DNA of 64,000 nt from Mucilaginibacter glaciei (GTDB lineage: Bacteria; Bacteroidota; Bacteroidia; Sphingobacteriales; Sphingobacteriaceae): NCBI RefSeq assembly GCF_014773245.1, contig NZ_JACWMX010000009.1:88662-152661 (forward strand), written 5' to 3'. A model generated the notes under the pieces. That model made no database searches and had not been told where the DNA came from. It saw only the letters and a program-made list of their open reading frames with translations. Positions 1 to 7,591 of this stretch are shown here, in pieces; the first letter of the stretch is position 1, and each line of letters starts with the position of its first letter. The position numbers and the translations under genes are program-made.

Positions 1-1
1 A

Positions 2-214
2 TTGACCAGCATATTACCAAGAGTGTTTTTACACAAAGAGAACGGGCAGGAAGTCCGCTTGACCGACCCCAACAAAAACTTTAGCCCCGAAGCCGTGCTG
101 AACTTCTACTCGGGAACATATCCCATCCTCACCACAGCCAAAATAAACGGCCCTGAAATTAAAAAGGATGAGATACAATACGGCTTCGTTTCCACTATCG
201 GCACGAAAGGATAA
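2..214 (+). CDS. PRTRC system protein C, prokaryotic ubiquitin-like (5' partial)
   Basis: The reading frame is open at the left window edge, so the true start lies upstream; the TTG at position 2 is not a convincing start. The 70 visible residues show the PRTRC protein C pattern: 'RVFLHKENG' followed by 'LTDPN', 'SPEAVLNFYSGTYPILTTA', a 'GPE' turn, and a terminal 'GTKG'. This family adopts a ubiquitin-like fold (Pfam Prok_Ub) and its chain ends in glycine, as expected of a protein activated by an E1-like enzyme. An E2-like protein B and a ThiF/E1-like protein follow on the same strand within 2.7 kb, which matches the PRTRC (ParB-related, ThiF-related) cassette of plasmids and integrative elements. 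The substrate and purpose of the cassette are not known to me. Confidence 0.85.
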   Translation: MTSILPRVFLHKENGQEVRLTDPNKNFSPEAVLNFYSGTYPILTTAKINGPEIKKDEIQYGFVSTIGTKG

Positions 215-219
215 AATAG

Positions 220-399
220 ATGAATATTTTAATCAACAGTAAAGGCAGGGTCACCCTGCCTAAAACCACCAAACAATGCAAACTCTATCAGCAAATACAG
301 ACATTCAGCAAGGATTTAGACCGGTTACCCGATGCACGGGAAGTCAGCCTGAACAAACCCCGTTCAGCCCCGGCGGATTTACTGCCGATGGTTTTTTGA
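220..399 (+). other. Short ORF with good start, probable 5' part of the next gene in a shifted frame
   Basis: An ATG at 220 lies six bases after the protein C stop codon and has a purine-rich stretch (GAAAGGA) upstream. It opens a 59-codon frame with protein-like composition, containing 'MNILINSKGRVTLPKTT' and 'TFSKDLDRLPDAREV', and ends at TGA 397-399 inside a run of six T (392-397). The following gene reads on in the -1 frame from exactly this point. I infer that these codons are the natural N-terminus of that gene and that a base has been lost or gained in the T run, by mutation or sequencing error. A programmed slip at the T run is possible but unsupported by anything else here. Confidence 0.45.
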
Positions 400-1409
400 A
401 CCATCGCTTTTTACCGCTCTATGAACCCTTTGCGGAATTGCCCGATATAAAGGATTTGGAAAAGGGGGTGTTTAACTCCCTTTCCATACTTGAAAAGCAA
501 TATGATATACAGGTTATGGATGTCAGCGACAAGCCGTATCCCTACAATATCTTACTGGCTTACTGGAATGCGGAGCAACAGGTTTGTAAAGGCAAAAGCG
601 ATACGGAACTATTTATCATCAGCGATAATACCGATAAGGTGAAACTGGCGACCAAAGAATACATATCCACAGGCCATACCCTTTACTATATTCCGGTACT
701 GCCCCTTTACCGCTTATTGAAAAGCGGTACAGATCAGCGGAGTGCCGAACTCCTGTTATCGGTTTGTGCTTACCTCTACCAAATTACAGGCGTTCCTTAT
801 TACAGGGATGAGGATAGCTACCTGTTTTACTATTACGAAATACTGGAAGATTGGATAGAGAATGACTTAGACCAAATGGATGAACAGGATATCTATTTAC
901 AACGGTCAGCCCTGCGTTCCGCAAACCATTACGGTGACATTATGCAACGTAAGCTGTTTAATAAATACCAGCTCGATCATTTTGCGCAAAGAGTACAGCA
1001 ATTTCATGGGCACAGCGATTTTTCAGCTGAATGCCTGAAACTGGCAAAAAAAGCCTTAGCCCTTTGGATTTTCTTTCCCGATGGTCATTTATTCAGCCAT
1101 ATCAATGATTGTTTTCCCGAAAAGGAAGAAAGCAACGAAAATGATGATGGGTACCATGAGGAAGAAAGAGATAGCACGATAATGCTTTCTGAATTTGTCC
1201 ACTTTATAGCTGAAAATGAAGGTAGCTTGTACGATAGCCTTGCAGAAATGGTCAATAATGAGTTCAATGAAAAGAGCAGCACCCAAGAGCCTGTATTGGT
1301 AAAGGTTTATGATGATCAACTTGCTGGAAATACTGACACCCTTGATTTTGAACGCCGTCTTTTTAACCTGATTGACAACTTATGTGTCCTATTAAATGAT
1401 TTACCATGA
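276..1409 (+). CDS. PRTRC-associated hypothetical protein
   Basis: This is a 377-residue frame between PRTRC proteins C and B; its last codons overlap the start of the protein B gene. From about residue 40 the sequence is typical protein ('NHRFLPLYEPFAELPD', 'YDIQVMDV', a Tyr-rich 'YLFYYYEILEDWIENDLDQ' segment, then an acidic stretch near residues 280-300). The first 40 residues are compositionally odd and probably not translated, because the better start is at 220 in the neighbouring frame. I recognise no catalytic motif or known domain. By position it belongs to the PRTRC cassette and may occupy the slot of one of its lettered accessory proteins, but I cannot assign which. Confidence 0.6.
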   Translation: MQTLSANTDIQQGFRPVTRCTGSQPEQTPFSPGGFTADGFLNHRFLPLYEPFAELPDIKDLEKGVFNSLSILEKQYDIQVMDVSDKPYPYNILLAYWNAEQQVCKGKSDTELFIISDNTDKVKLATKEYISTGHTLYYIPVLPLYRLLKSGTDQRSAELLLSVCAYLYQITGVPYYRDEDSYLFYYYEILEDWIENDLDQMDEQDIYLQRSALRSANHYGDIMQRKLFNKYQLDHFAQRVQQFHGHSDFSAECLKLAKKALALWIFFPDGHLFSHINDCFPEKEESNENDDGYHEEERDSTIMLSEFVHFIAENEGSLYDSLAEMVNNEFNEKSSTQEPVLVKVYDDQLAGNTDTLDFERRLFNLIDNLCVLLNDLP

Positions 1410-2122
1410 AGAACTTGACCAATGCCTTTGGTTCGCTTTACCATCCCCAAAAAGCACTACTGATCTATCAACAGGCAATTGACAGTAAACAGGTTTATAT
1501 CGAAAGTTATGATATAGACCCGCAAGGTCGCCCGATCAATGCTCATCCGCTCTCAGTAACCGAGGGTGCTGCCTTAGCGAAAGCATTGCATACTAACGAC
1601 AGCAAAAACACCGCTTTTTTAAAACCTGCGGGTTTGTTGCCTAAGAATCTTTTGTACCTGAACACCGAAATAAACGGTTATGCGGTATGGCATACCCCAA
1701 AACAAAACAGGAAGTTGCTTTTTAGAGGGGGATTGGGTATTAAGAACGGTTATGCCAATATTCCCGCCTTACTATGGAAAGCGACAAAAGATGGACTTGC
1801 TATTTATGCTCTCGCCGATGATAAGGTTATTGACTTAGATACCGAACTACATCACGCCCCTTTCTTTAATACCTATAATGATGGGAAGGTGTGCATGGGT
1901 AATGTCGCCATTTCCATTAGCAAGAACTGCGGTTTGGAGGATTTTATAACACAATGGGAGGAAGCCTTTTTTAACAGCTATTTCAGCCACATGATGCAAG
2001 GCCACAATCCCGTCAAAGGGAATATGGTGCAGTTATGGCAAAGCCTTGTTGGCACTAAAAAGCAATTCCCGCTGAAAGCTTTAATACCCAATAAAAAAAC
2101 ACTTAAACATCTCATCCGATGA
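1406..2122 (+). CDS. PRTRC system protein B, E2-like (Prok-E2_D)
   Basis: This 238-residue protein matches PRTRC protein B in length and in signature segments: 'YDIDPQGRPINAHPLS', 'FLKPAGLLPKNLLYL', 'RGGLGIKNGYANIPALLWKA', and 'GKVCMGN' around residue 163. The family is classed as a prokaryotic E2-like protein, and Cys163 in 'VCMGN' is the natural candidate for the thioester-forming cysteine. The ATG overlaps the end of the preceding gene (ATGA), and its own end overlaps the ThiF-like gene by four bases, so the three are translationally coupled. The expected role is to receive the ubiquitin-like protein C from the E1-like partner. The biological target is unknown. Confidence 0.88.
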   Translation: MKNLTNAFGSLYHPQKALLIYQQAIDSKQVYIESYDIDPQGRPINAHPLSVTEGAALAKALHTNDSKNTAFLKPAGLLPKNLLYLNTEINGYAVWHTPKQNRKLLFRGGLGIKNGYANIPALLWKATKDGLAIYALADDKVIDLDTELHHAPFFNTYNDGKVCMGNVAISISKNCGLEDFITQWEEAFFNSYFSHMMQGHNPVKGNMVQLWQSLVGTKKQFPLKALIPNKKTLKHLIR

Positions 2123-2925
2123 ACACACCAACCGCAATTCATATCACCGATAATTACCTGATCAACCCGACCAACCCCATTACCATCAACCTCATCGGTG
2201 CAGGGGGTACAGGGAGTAATATGGTCATGGCTTTAGCTAAAATGAACCATGCCCTGATTGCTTTAGGGCATCCCGGCCTACAGGTTTACCTTTATGATAA
2301 TGACCGGGTGAGCGAAGCGAACCAGGGCAGGCAGCTATTTGCGGATAGTGAACTGGATATGTTTAAATCCGTTGCACTCATCAACCGCATCAACCGTTTT
2401 TTTGGCACGAACTGGAAAGCGGTGACGGAATTATTCCATCAGTCAGGGTTAAGTACCTTTCCCAACAATGGCAAAGCTAACCTGTATATCTCCTGCGTAG
2501 ACAAAGCATCAGCCCGCATGGATATTGCGGAAATACTAAAAAGGTATGCTGTTGACTCCCGCTATGAGCGCAACAAACCGCTTTATTGGATGGACTTTGG
2601 GAACAGTAAAGATACAGGGCAGGTGATACTGTCTACCATTGAAGTGGTTAAACAGCCGGAATCAGAGCAATACCGAACCGTGTCCAAACTGCCGATGGTA
2701 ACGGATGAGTTTAAAGGGTTACTGGAAACCTCGGAATTAGACGATGATTCCCCAAGCTGTTCCTTAGCCGAAGCCCTTACCAAACAGGATTTGTTTATCA
2801 ACTCTACTTTAGCCAACCTCGGCGCATCCCTTTTGTGGTCATTATTCCGTGAAGGGATGCTGTTCAATCGTGGCTTCTTTTTGAACCTTAAAGAATTTAG
2901 GACACAGCCGTTGAAAGTGGGGTAG
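2119..2925 (+). CDS. PRTRC system ThiF family (E1-like) protein
   Basis: This 268-residue Rossmann-type adenylyltransferase has the nucleotide-binding glycine motif 'GAGGTGSN' at residues 27-34 and the acidic strand end 'YLYDNDRVSEANQGRQ' that in ThiF/MoeB/E1 proteins binds ATP-Mg. Cysteines in 'YISCVDKA' and 'SPSCSLAEA' are candidates for the catalytic cysteine. The length fits PRTRC ThiF-type proteins. It overlaps protein B by four bases and ends the cassette; no gene of the cassette follows. It is expected to adenylate the C-terminus of the ubiquitin-like protein C and pass it to protein B. Confidence 0.9.
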   Translation: MNTPTAIHITDNYLINPTNPITINLIGAGGTGSNMVMALAKMNHALIALGHPGLQVYLYDNDRVSEANQGRQLFADSELDMFKSVALINRINRFFGTNWKAVTELFHQSGLSTFPNNGKANLYISCVDKASARMDIAEILKRYAVDSRYERNKPLYWMDFGNSKDTGQVILSTIEVVKQPESEQYRTVSKLPMVTDEFKGLLETSELDDDSPSCSLAEALTKQDLFINSTLANLGASLLWSLFREGMLFNRGFFLNLKEFRTQPLKVG

Positions 2926-3205
2926 GCAAAGAAGAGAAAGCAGATTTATTGAGATGAACTACATGCTACGAGTACCGACAAAGCCAGTGCCCATTTTTCT
3001 TTATGCCACGGTTTTTACAACGCTTAACTATTAATGATAATGTTCAGTTATCCTTTGTTGGAAATTATCTCAAATACAAATTTGTAGCTGTGTTAATTTA
3101 GCGAAGTGCGGACTCCGTTGGATTAACGAAAAATCAATCTTAATTTCTAATAGACTTTAGCCTTTATAAAGATTTACAGATACTCGCGCCCGGCCGATTG
3201 ATTTT

Positions 3206-3773
3206 TTAAAAGCTGCGATTATTTCGTAAACTAAGAATAACTAAAAATAATGGTATTTTTGGAATGCCAGCCATACATATGTAATGAATCTCGGTTTCCG
3301 TTTCTACGCCAGTACCCCGGCGTTGTTCGATGGTGCGGTAAAATGACATTGGTAAAGTATGGGCCTGGATGGACAGTAATCTGTACACAGCCTTCAGATC
3401 AGATCTGCCAGTCCCCATCCGCTGTTCCAATGCCTCTCTGTTGAGATAAAAGGCCTGCTCACCTTTCAACAGCTTTTTTTGCTCACCATCCGGCAAACTC
3501 ACAAAGAAGTTATATTGCTTCAAAGTGTCACGCAATTCATCGGCTTGCTGGGCAAATTTTGGCAGGTCGCGCCCGCACTTTCTTAGGCAGCCGGAAACTA
3601 AAATCATTCGCTTTATCAGGATAGCACTGCCTGATCTCATTGAATTCCCGGGCATAGCGTGACACAGTTTTGCGGTGCAGCCCAAGTTCCAGCGCCAGGT
3701 TGGTCCGGTGGAGCTTACCGGCGAGGCAATCCTCGCGGATGCGGTTGGCTTTTGAAAAAGGAATTTTTTCCAT
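3206..3773 (-). pseudogene. Helix-turn-helix hypothetical protein, broken by a frameshift
   Basis: Two overlapping minus-strand frames make up one gene. The upstream frame (3773 to about 3560) encodes an N-terminal helix-turn-helix ('IREDCLAGKLHRTNLALELGL' then 'HRKTVSRYAREF'). The downstream frame (to 3206) encodes 'RDLPKFAQQADELRDTLKQY', 'LLSIQAHTLPMSFYRTIEQR', and a hydrophobic C-terminal tail. Neither half makes sense alone: the first ends within 20 codons of the overlap and the second lacks a plausible start. A single-base change near 3560-3580 joins them into a protein of about 190 residues. The second half resembles widespread Bacteroidota proteins of unknown function that carry an 'LS..HTLPMSFYR' motif. 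The break could be real or a sequencing error. Confidence 0.55.
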
Positions 3774-3832
3774 TAAGGAATTTAGCGAGAATAATACATT
3801 AAATTTGATTGAACCTTATTATCCAAGTAAAT

Positions 3833-5821
3833 ATGTCCAATCCGCGTTACCTTACCAAATCCAGGTTCAAGATGGCCCTGGAATGCCCGACCAAATTATT
3901 TTATACCGGTAAGAAGGAATATCCGGATCAGAAGCTTACGGATACTTTTTTAGCGGCGCTGGCTGAAGGTGGTTATCAAGTAGGTGAATTGGCGAAATGT
4001 TATTTTCCGGGTGGTGTGGATATCAAGGAATTGGATTATGAAACCTCCTTGGCTAAAACAAACGATCTGTTGAAATTAGAGAACGTGATTATTTACGAGG
4101 GGGCTTTTCAATTTGAGAATTTATTTATTCGCTCTGATGTGCTGGTTAAAAAAGGTGACCGGGTCGAACTTTATGAGGTTAAGGCGAAATCTTACGATAG
4201 CACGACTGATTCACTGACTAATTCAAAAGGGATTGTAGCGAAATGGAAGCCATACGTTTATGATGTGGCATTTCAGAAATATGTGATCCAAAATAGCCGG
4301 CCTGACCTCAAGATCACCGCTTACCTGATGCTGGCGGACAAAAGTAAGGTCGCTTCTATAGACGGACTAAATCAGTTGTTCCGTATTACGGAGGATGACC
4401 GAAACCGTACGGTGATTGAATATAACGGGGATGTTTCACCCGCTGCGTTAGGTGAGCGCATGCTTTGCACGGTTAATGTCGACGATATCTGTGATAGTTT
4501 GTATAGCGACCTGCCATTTGAAGCGGGTGATACCAAAACCTTCCGGCAATGGATACATTTTTATGCGGACCATTACCAAAATGATCAATTGCTACAGGGG
4601 GCATTGTTAGGCCGTTGCGGTAAATGCGAGTTCAAAACTACGCCAGAACAGGCGCTGCAAGGTGCCCTTAATGGGTATAAGGAATGTTGGGAACGTAGCG
4701 CGGGTTTTGCCGCCGCCGATTTTGAACGGCCCCATATCCTCGACCTTTGGTATTTTCTCAAAAAAGATACTTATATCCAAAACGGCAAATATTTTATGTC
4801 GGAACTAACCAGGGCCGATCTGGAAGCAGCAAAACCAAAACCAAATCTTGATCCTGGACTAAGCCGGGTGGACCGGCAATGGATGCAAATTGAAAAGTCG
4901 GCGGAAAATGTGCCTGAAATACATTTTGATCATTCGGGTTTGCGGGATGTTTTTGCCGGTCTGACCTATCCGCTTCATTTTATAGACTTTGAAACAACAG
5001 CGGTAGCCATCCCTTTTAATAAAGGGCGCCGGCCCTATGAACAAGTAGCTTTTCAGTTTTCACACCATGTGCTCTATGAAGACGGAAGGATCGCGCATGA
5101 GCATGAGTGGCTGAATAGCCAGCGTGGTATATTTCCAAACTTTGAATTCATACGGCAACTGAAAGCAGCACTGGAAAGCGATGAAGGCAGCATTTTCCGG
5201 TATTCCAATCACGAGAATAATATCCTGACCAAGATATACGAACAATTGCGGGTCTCCGGCGAGCCTGACCGCGCTGAACTCTGCGAGTGGATACAAACGA
5301 TCACGCATTCGACCAGCAACAGCACCTCCAGCTGGAAAGGCAGCAGGGATATGGTGGATCTTTGGGACTGGGTTAAAAAATATTATTTCGCGGCCGAGTG
5401 TAAAGGCTCTAATTCGATCAAGGCGATCCTGCCTGCCGTACTTAATAACAGCGATTACCTGAAAGCGAAATATGGCCAACCCATTTATGGCAGTTCGATA
5501 CCGAGTATCAACTTTAACGACCAGGTCTGGATCAAGTTGGACGATAAGGGGAAGGTTGTCAATCCTTACAAACAGCTGGAGCCGGTATTTGAGGGCATCG
5601 ACGAAGATCTGCTGGATGAACTGGTGTTGGATGAAGCCGCGGAAATCAGCGACGGAGGGGCAGCCATGATGGCCTATGCACGGATGCAATTCTCGTCTAT
5701 GAGCGTTACCGAAGAGCAGCGTATCCGAAAAGCCTTACTTCGGTATTGCGAACTGGACACTCTGGCGATGGTTATGATCTTTGAGGACTGGCGCGATAGG
5801 CTTTCGCGACACGGCGGCTGA
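3833..5821 (+). CDS. DUF2779 nuclease: Cas4-like N-terminus plus DnaQ-like exonuclease domain
   Basis: I start at ATG 3833 (MSNPRYLTKSRF) rather than the earlier non-canonical codon, giving 662 residues, the usual DUF2779 length. The N-terminal part looks like a Cas4/AddB-type PD-(D/E)XK nuclease: Asp102 in 'FIRSDVL', Glu115 and Lys117 in 'LYEVKAKS', and four cysteines (C18, C262, C265, C285) in the spacing of a 4Fe-4S cluster. The C-terminal part carries DnaQ-like DEDD exonuclease signatures: 'HFIDFET' near residue 385, 'YSNHENNIL', 'DMVDLWDW', and 'RYCELDTLAMVMI' near the end. A nucleic-acid-degrading enzyme is therefore likely; the substrate is unknown. Its last 50 bases overlap the convergent WYL regulator gene, which suggests the two are a functional pair. 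Confidence 0.85.
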   Translation: MSNPRYLTKSRFKMALECPTKLFYTGKKEYPDQKLTDTFLAALAEGGYQVGELAKCYFPGGVDIKELDYETSLAKTNDLLKLENVIIYEGAFQFENLFIRSDVLVKKGDRVELYEVKAKSYDSTTDSLTNSKGIVAKWKPYVYDVAFQKYVIQNSRPDLKITAYLMLADKSKVASIDGLNQLFRITEDDRNRTVIEYNGDVSPAALGERMLCTVNVDDICDSLYSDLPFEAGDTKTFRQWIHFYADHYQNDQLLQGALLGRCGKCEFKTTPEQALQGALNGYKECWERSAGFAAADFERPHILDLWYFLKKDTYIQNGKYFMSELTRADLEAAKPKPNLDPGLSRVDRQWMQIEKSAENVPEIHFDHSGLRDVFAGLTYPLHFIDFETTAVAIPFNKGRRPYEQVAFQFSHHVLYEDGRIAHEHEWLNSQRGIFPNFEFIRQLKAALESDEGSIFRYSNHENNILTKIYEQLRVSGEPDRAELCEWIQTITHSTSNSTSSWKGSRDMVDLWDWVKKYYFAAECKGSNSIKAILPAVLNNSDYLKAKYGQPIYGSSIPSINFNDQVWIKLDDKGKVVNPYKQLEPVFEGIDEDLLDELVLDEAAEISDGGAAMMAYARMQFSSMSVTEEQRIRKALLRYCELDTLAMVMIFEDWRDRLSRHGG

Positions 5822-6779
5822 TCTTAGCGATATCCTGAGCTAATGATAGAGGTTCTAATACTTTGACCTGGTCGCCAAAGCTCATAATAAGCATCTTCAA
5901 TTCATGATTAATAATAATCGTTAGTTCGATGATAACTTCATCTGGCCCGTCTTTAATCACTATTTGCGAACGGTGAAGATGCTGTGTTTTTACGTAATTC
6001 CCTTGCCTGGGCTTGAAAGACAAATGCACCTTTTCGATATTACGCTGCATAAAATTCACGCCGATACAATCTTTGAAGTAAGCCTCCGGGTCGACCGTTG
6101 TATTCGCAACGTAAACAGAAGGGATGGTTGCTAGTTCTTGAATGCGGTCTAAAGCAAAGGTGCGCAGCTCGGTGTCGTAGTCTGTTAACCCGACCACATA
6201 CCAGCGGTTATGAAATTCCTTAACGAAGTAAGGGTGAAATTCCGTTTTATAAGATTCTCGTTCAAATGGTTGATAGGTAATCCATAAACACTGCTGGTTC
6301 TCGATCGCATTTAGGATGGCGTCGATATGTTCGTAACCTTTCAGATAAGGTACTTTTTCAAATAGAATAGCGGGCATAGCGCTTTGTTGCTGAGAAGCTT
6401 TAATTTGCCGGACGAAGCGAATAACCTTATCAACCGCACCGGCGAACTGGCTGAAATAGGCGATATCCTTGAACTGATTTAATGTTCGAACAGCCATCTC
6501 CAGCGACCTTAACTCTTCACTATTGACCGGAACATTGATCGCAAATTCTTTAGCATAATAATAGACCTTCCTTTTCGGGCACCAGGTAATCGGTGCTTTT
6601 CCAAAGGGTAGCGAGCCGCCGCGCATTTTATTAATATCCTTTTCCAGCGTACTGTCGCTGATGTCAAAATCACTTTTGGCTAATTGGGCTAACAAGCCAT
6701 TTTTTGTCCATTCTTTTCGGTGTGAGTTGAGGCATTGGTCGATGACCTGATACCTAAGGTAGGCATGATCGTGATTCAT
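5772..6779 (-). CDS. WYL-domain transcriptional regulator
   Basis: This 335-residue protein has an N-terminal winged helix ('DISDSTLEKDINKMR', residues 1-60) and a central WYL domain (about residues 150-230), recognisable by 'AIENQQCLWITYQPF', 'FHPYFVKEFHNRWYVVGL' and 'RTFALDRIQEL'. The C-terminal WCX-type extension is also present. WYL proteins sense nucleic acid or nucleotide ligands, and several repress defence operons (BrxR- and CapW-type regulators). It overlaps the DUF2779 nuclease gene tail to tail by 50 bp. Upstream, in the opposite direction, lies the DUF2188/DUF1883 gene run, so the intergenic 6780-6853 could hold a promoter it controls. That regulatory link is inference. Confidence 0.88.
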   Translation of the reverse strand: MNHDHAYLRYQVIDQCLNSHRKEWTKNGLLAQLAKSDFDISDSTLEKDINKMRGGSLPFGKAPITWCPKRKVYYYAKEFAINVPVNSEELRSLEMAVRTLNQFKDIAYFSQFAGAVDKVIRFVRQIKASQQQSAMPAILFEKVPYLKGYEHIDAILNAIENQQCLWITYQPFERESYKTEFHPYFVKEFHNRWYVVGLTDYDTELRTFALDRIQELATIPSVYVANTTVDPEAYFKDCIGVNFMQRNIEKVHLSFKPRQGNYVKTQHLHRSQIVIKDGPDEVIIELTIIINHELKMLIMSFGDQVKVLEPLSLAQDIAKISRRVAKAYRASPQRS

Positions 6780-6853
6780 AATTTGGTCCGTAAACTGGTT
6801 ACGTTCTAACGGTTTAGTTTTGTAATAAAGTTAAAAACTAATTGGCAATAATC

Positions 6854-7081
6854 ATGAGTAAAGGAAAAAATCAGCATGTCGTACCGCACGATAACGGATG
6901 GGCAGTTAAGGGCGCGGGAAACTCAAAAGCAACAGCAGTGACCCACACACAAAAAGAGGCCAACCAGATCGCTACACAAATTGCTAAGAACCAGCAATCA
7001 GAAGTTTTGATACACGGCCAGAACGGACGTATCAGGGAAAGGAATAGTTATGGTAATGATCCTTTTCCACCGGAAGGCTAA
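6854..7081 (+). CDS. DUF2188 domain protein
   Basis: A small protein of 75 residues starting at ATG 6854 (MSKGKNQHV); an earlier TTG would add four residues. It matches DUF2188 nearly end to end: 'KNQHVVPHDNGWAVKGAGNS', 'THTQKEANQIATQIAKNQ', 'SEVLIHGQNGRIRERNSYGN' and the terminal 'DPFPP'. The family is small, soluble and basic, and has no established biochemical function. It is the first gene of a four-gene same-strand run (DUF2188, DUF1883, zinc ribbon, CoiA-like) with gaps of 1-15 bases, so an operon is likely. Confidence 0.85.
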   Translation: MSKGKNQHVVPHDNGWAVKGAGNSKATAVTHTQKEANQIATQIAKNQQSEVLIHGQNGRIRERNSYGNDPFPPEG

Positions 7082-7096
7082 TTAATTTAATTGAAT

Positions 7097-7354
7097 ATGA
7101 ATTTTTTAAAATATGAATTGAACCTTGGCGCCCAGGATGCGGTTAAGGTAGTGTTGAATGGCCAGGCGAATGTGCGCTTGATGGATTATAGTAATTTTCA
7201 AGCTTATCGCAATGGCCGTCAGCATCGCTACTTTGGTGGCTTGGCGACCGTTTCGCCTTATGTTGTAAGGCCCCCACATGGCGGTCAATGGTATTTGGCG
7301 ATCGATATGGGCGGCTATGGCGGTAGTGTTAACGCCTCGGTAAGTGTCATTTAA
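7097..7354 (+). CDS. DUF1883 domain protein
   Basis: 85 residues from ATG 7097 (MNFLKYELNLG). The sequence follows the DUF1883 pattern: 'NFLKYELNLGAQDAVKVVLN', 'GQANVRLMDYSNFQAYRNGR', 'HRYFGG' and 'GGQWYLAIDMGGYGGSVNAS'. DUF1883 is a compact beta-rich domain that in other proteins is fused to TIR or similar effector modules, which hints at a sensing or binding role in conflict systems. That association is family knowledge and the role here is inference. It lies 15 bases downstream of the DUF2188 gene and 11 upstream of the zinc-ribbon gene. Confidence 0.82.
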   Translation: MNFLKYELNLGAQDAVKVVLNGQANVRLMDYSNFQAYRNGRQHRYFGGLATVSPYVVRPPHGGQWYLAIDMGGYGGSVNASVSVI

Positions 7355-7365
7355 TTGATACCTTT

Positions 7366-7590
7366 ATGTTTGATATCAGTAAACAAAACATTGATATCGG
7401 CTGCCCGCAATGCGGCCGGAATAATAGCGTCACGCTGGCCCAGGTTGCCCAGCAGGCAACGATCACCTGCGCAGGCTGCCGTCGGCGGATCACGCTGAAG
7501 GACAAGAATGGTTCGGCCGGCAAAAGTGTCCGCGATATTAATAACGCCATACGGGATTTCGAGAACACCTTGAAAAAACTGGGTCGCTAA
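7366..7590 (+). CDS. Small zinc-ribbon protein
   Basis: A 74-residue protein with two CxxC knuckles ('GCPQCGRN' and 'TCAGCRRRITL') separated by about 19 residues, a classic zinc ribbon, followed by a charged helix ('DINNAIRDFENTLKKL'). Zinc ribbons of this size usually bind nucleic acid or a protein partner. The gene begins 11 bases after the DUF1883 gene and ends one base before the CoiA-like gene, so the products are probably made together. I cannot assign a more specific family. Confidence 0.78.
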   Translation: MFDISKQNIDIGCPQCGRNNSVTLAQVAQQATITCAGCRRRITLKDKNGSAGKSVRDINNAIRDFENTLKKLGR

Positions 7591-7591
7591 T

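Noticed and set aside
5060..5689. 209-codon minus-strand ORF
   Set aside because: Antisense to the exonuclease part of the DUF2779 gene.
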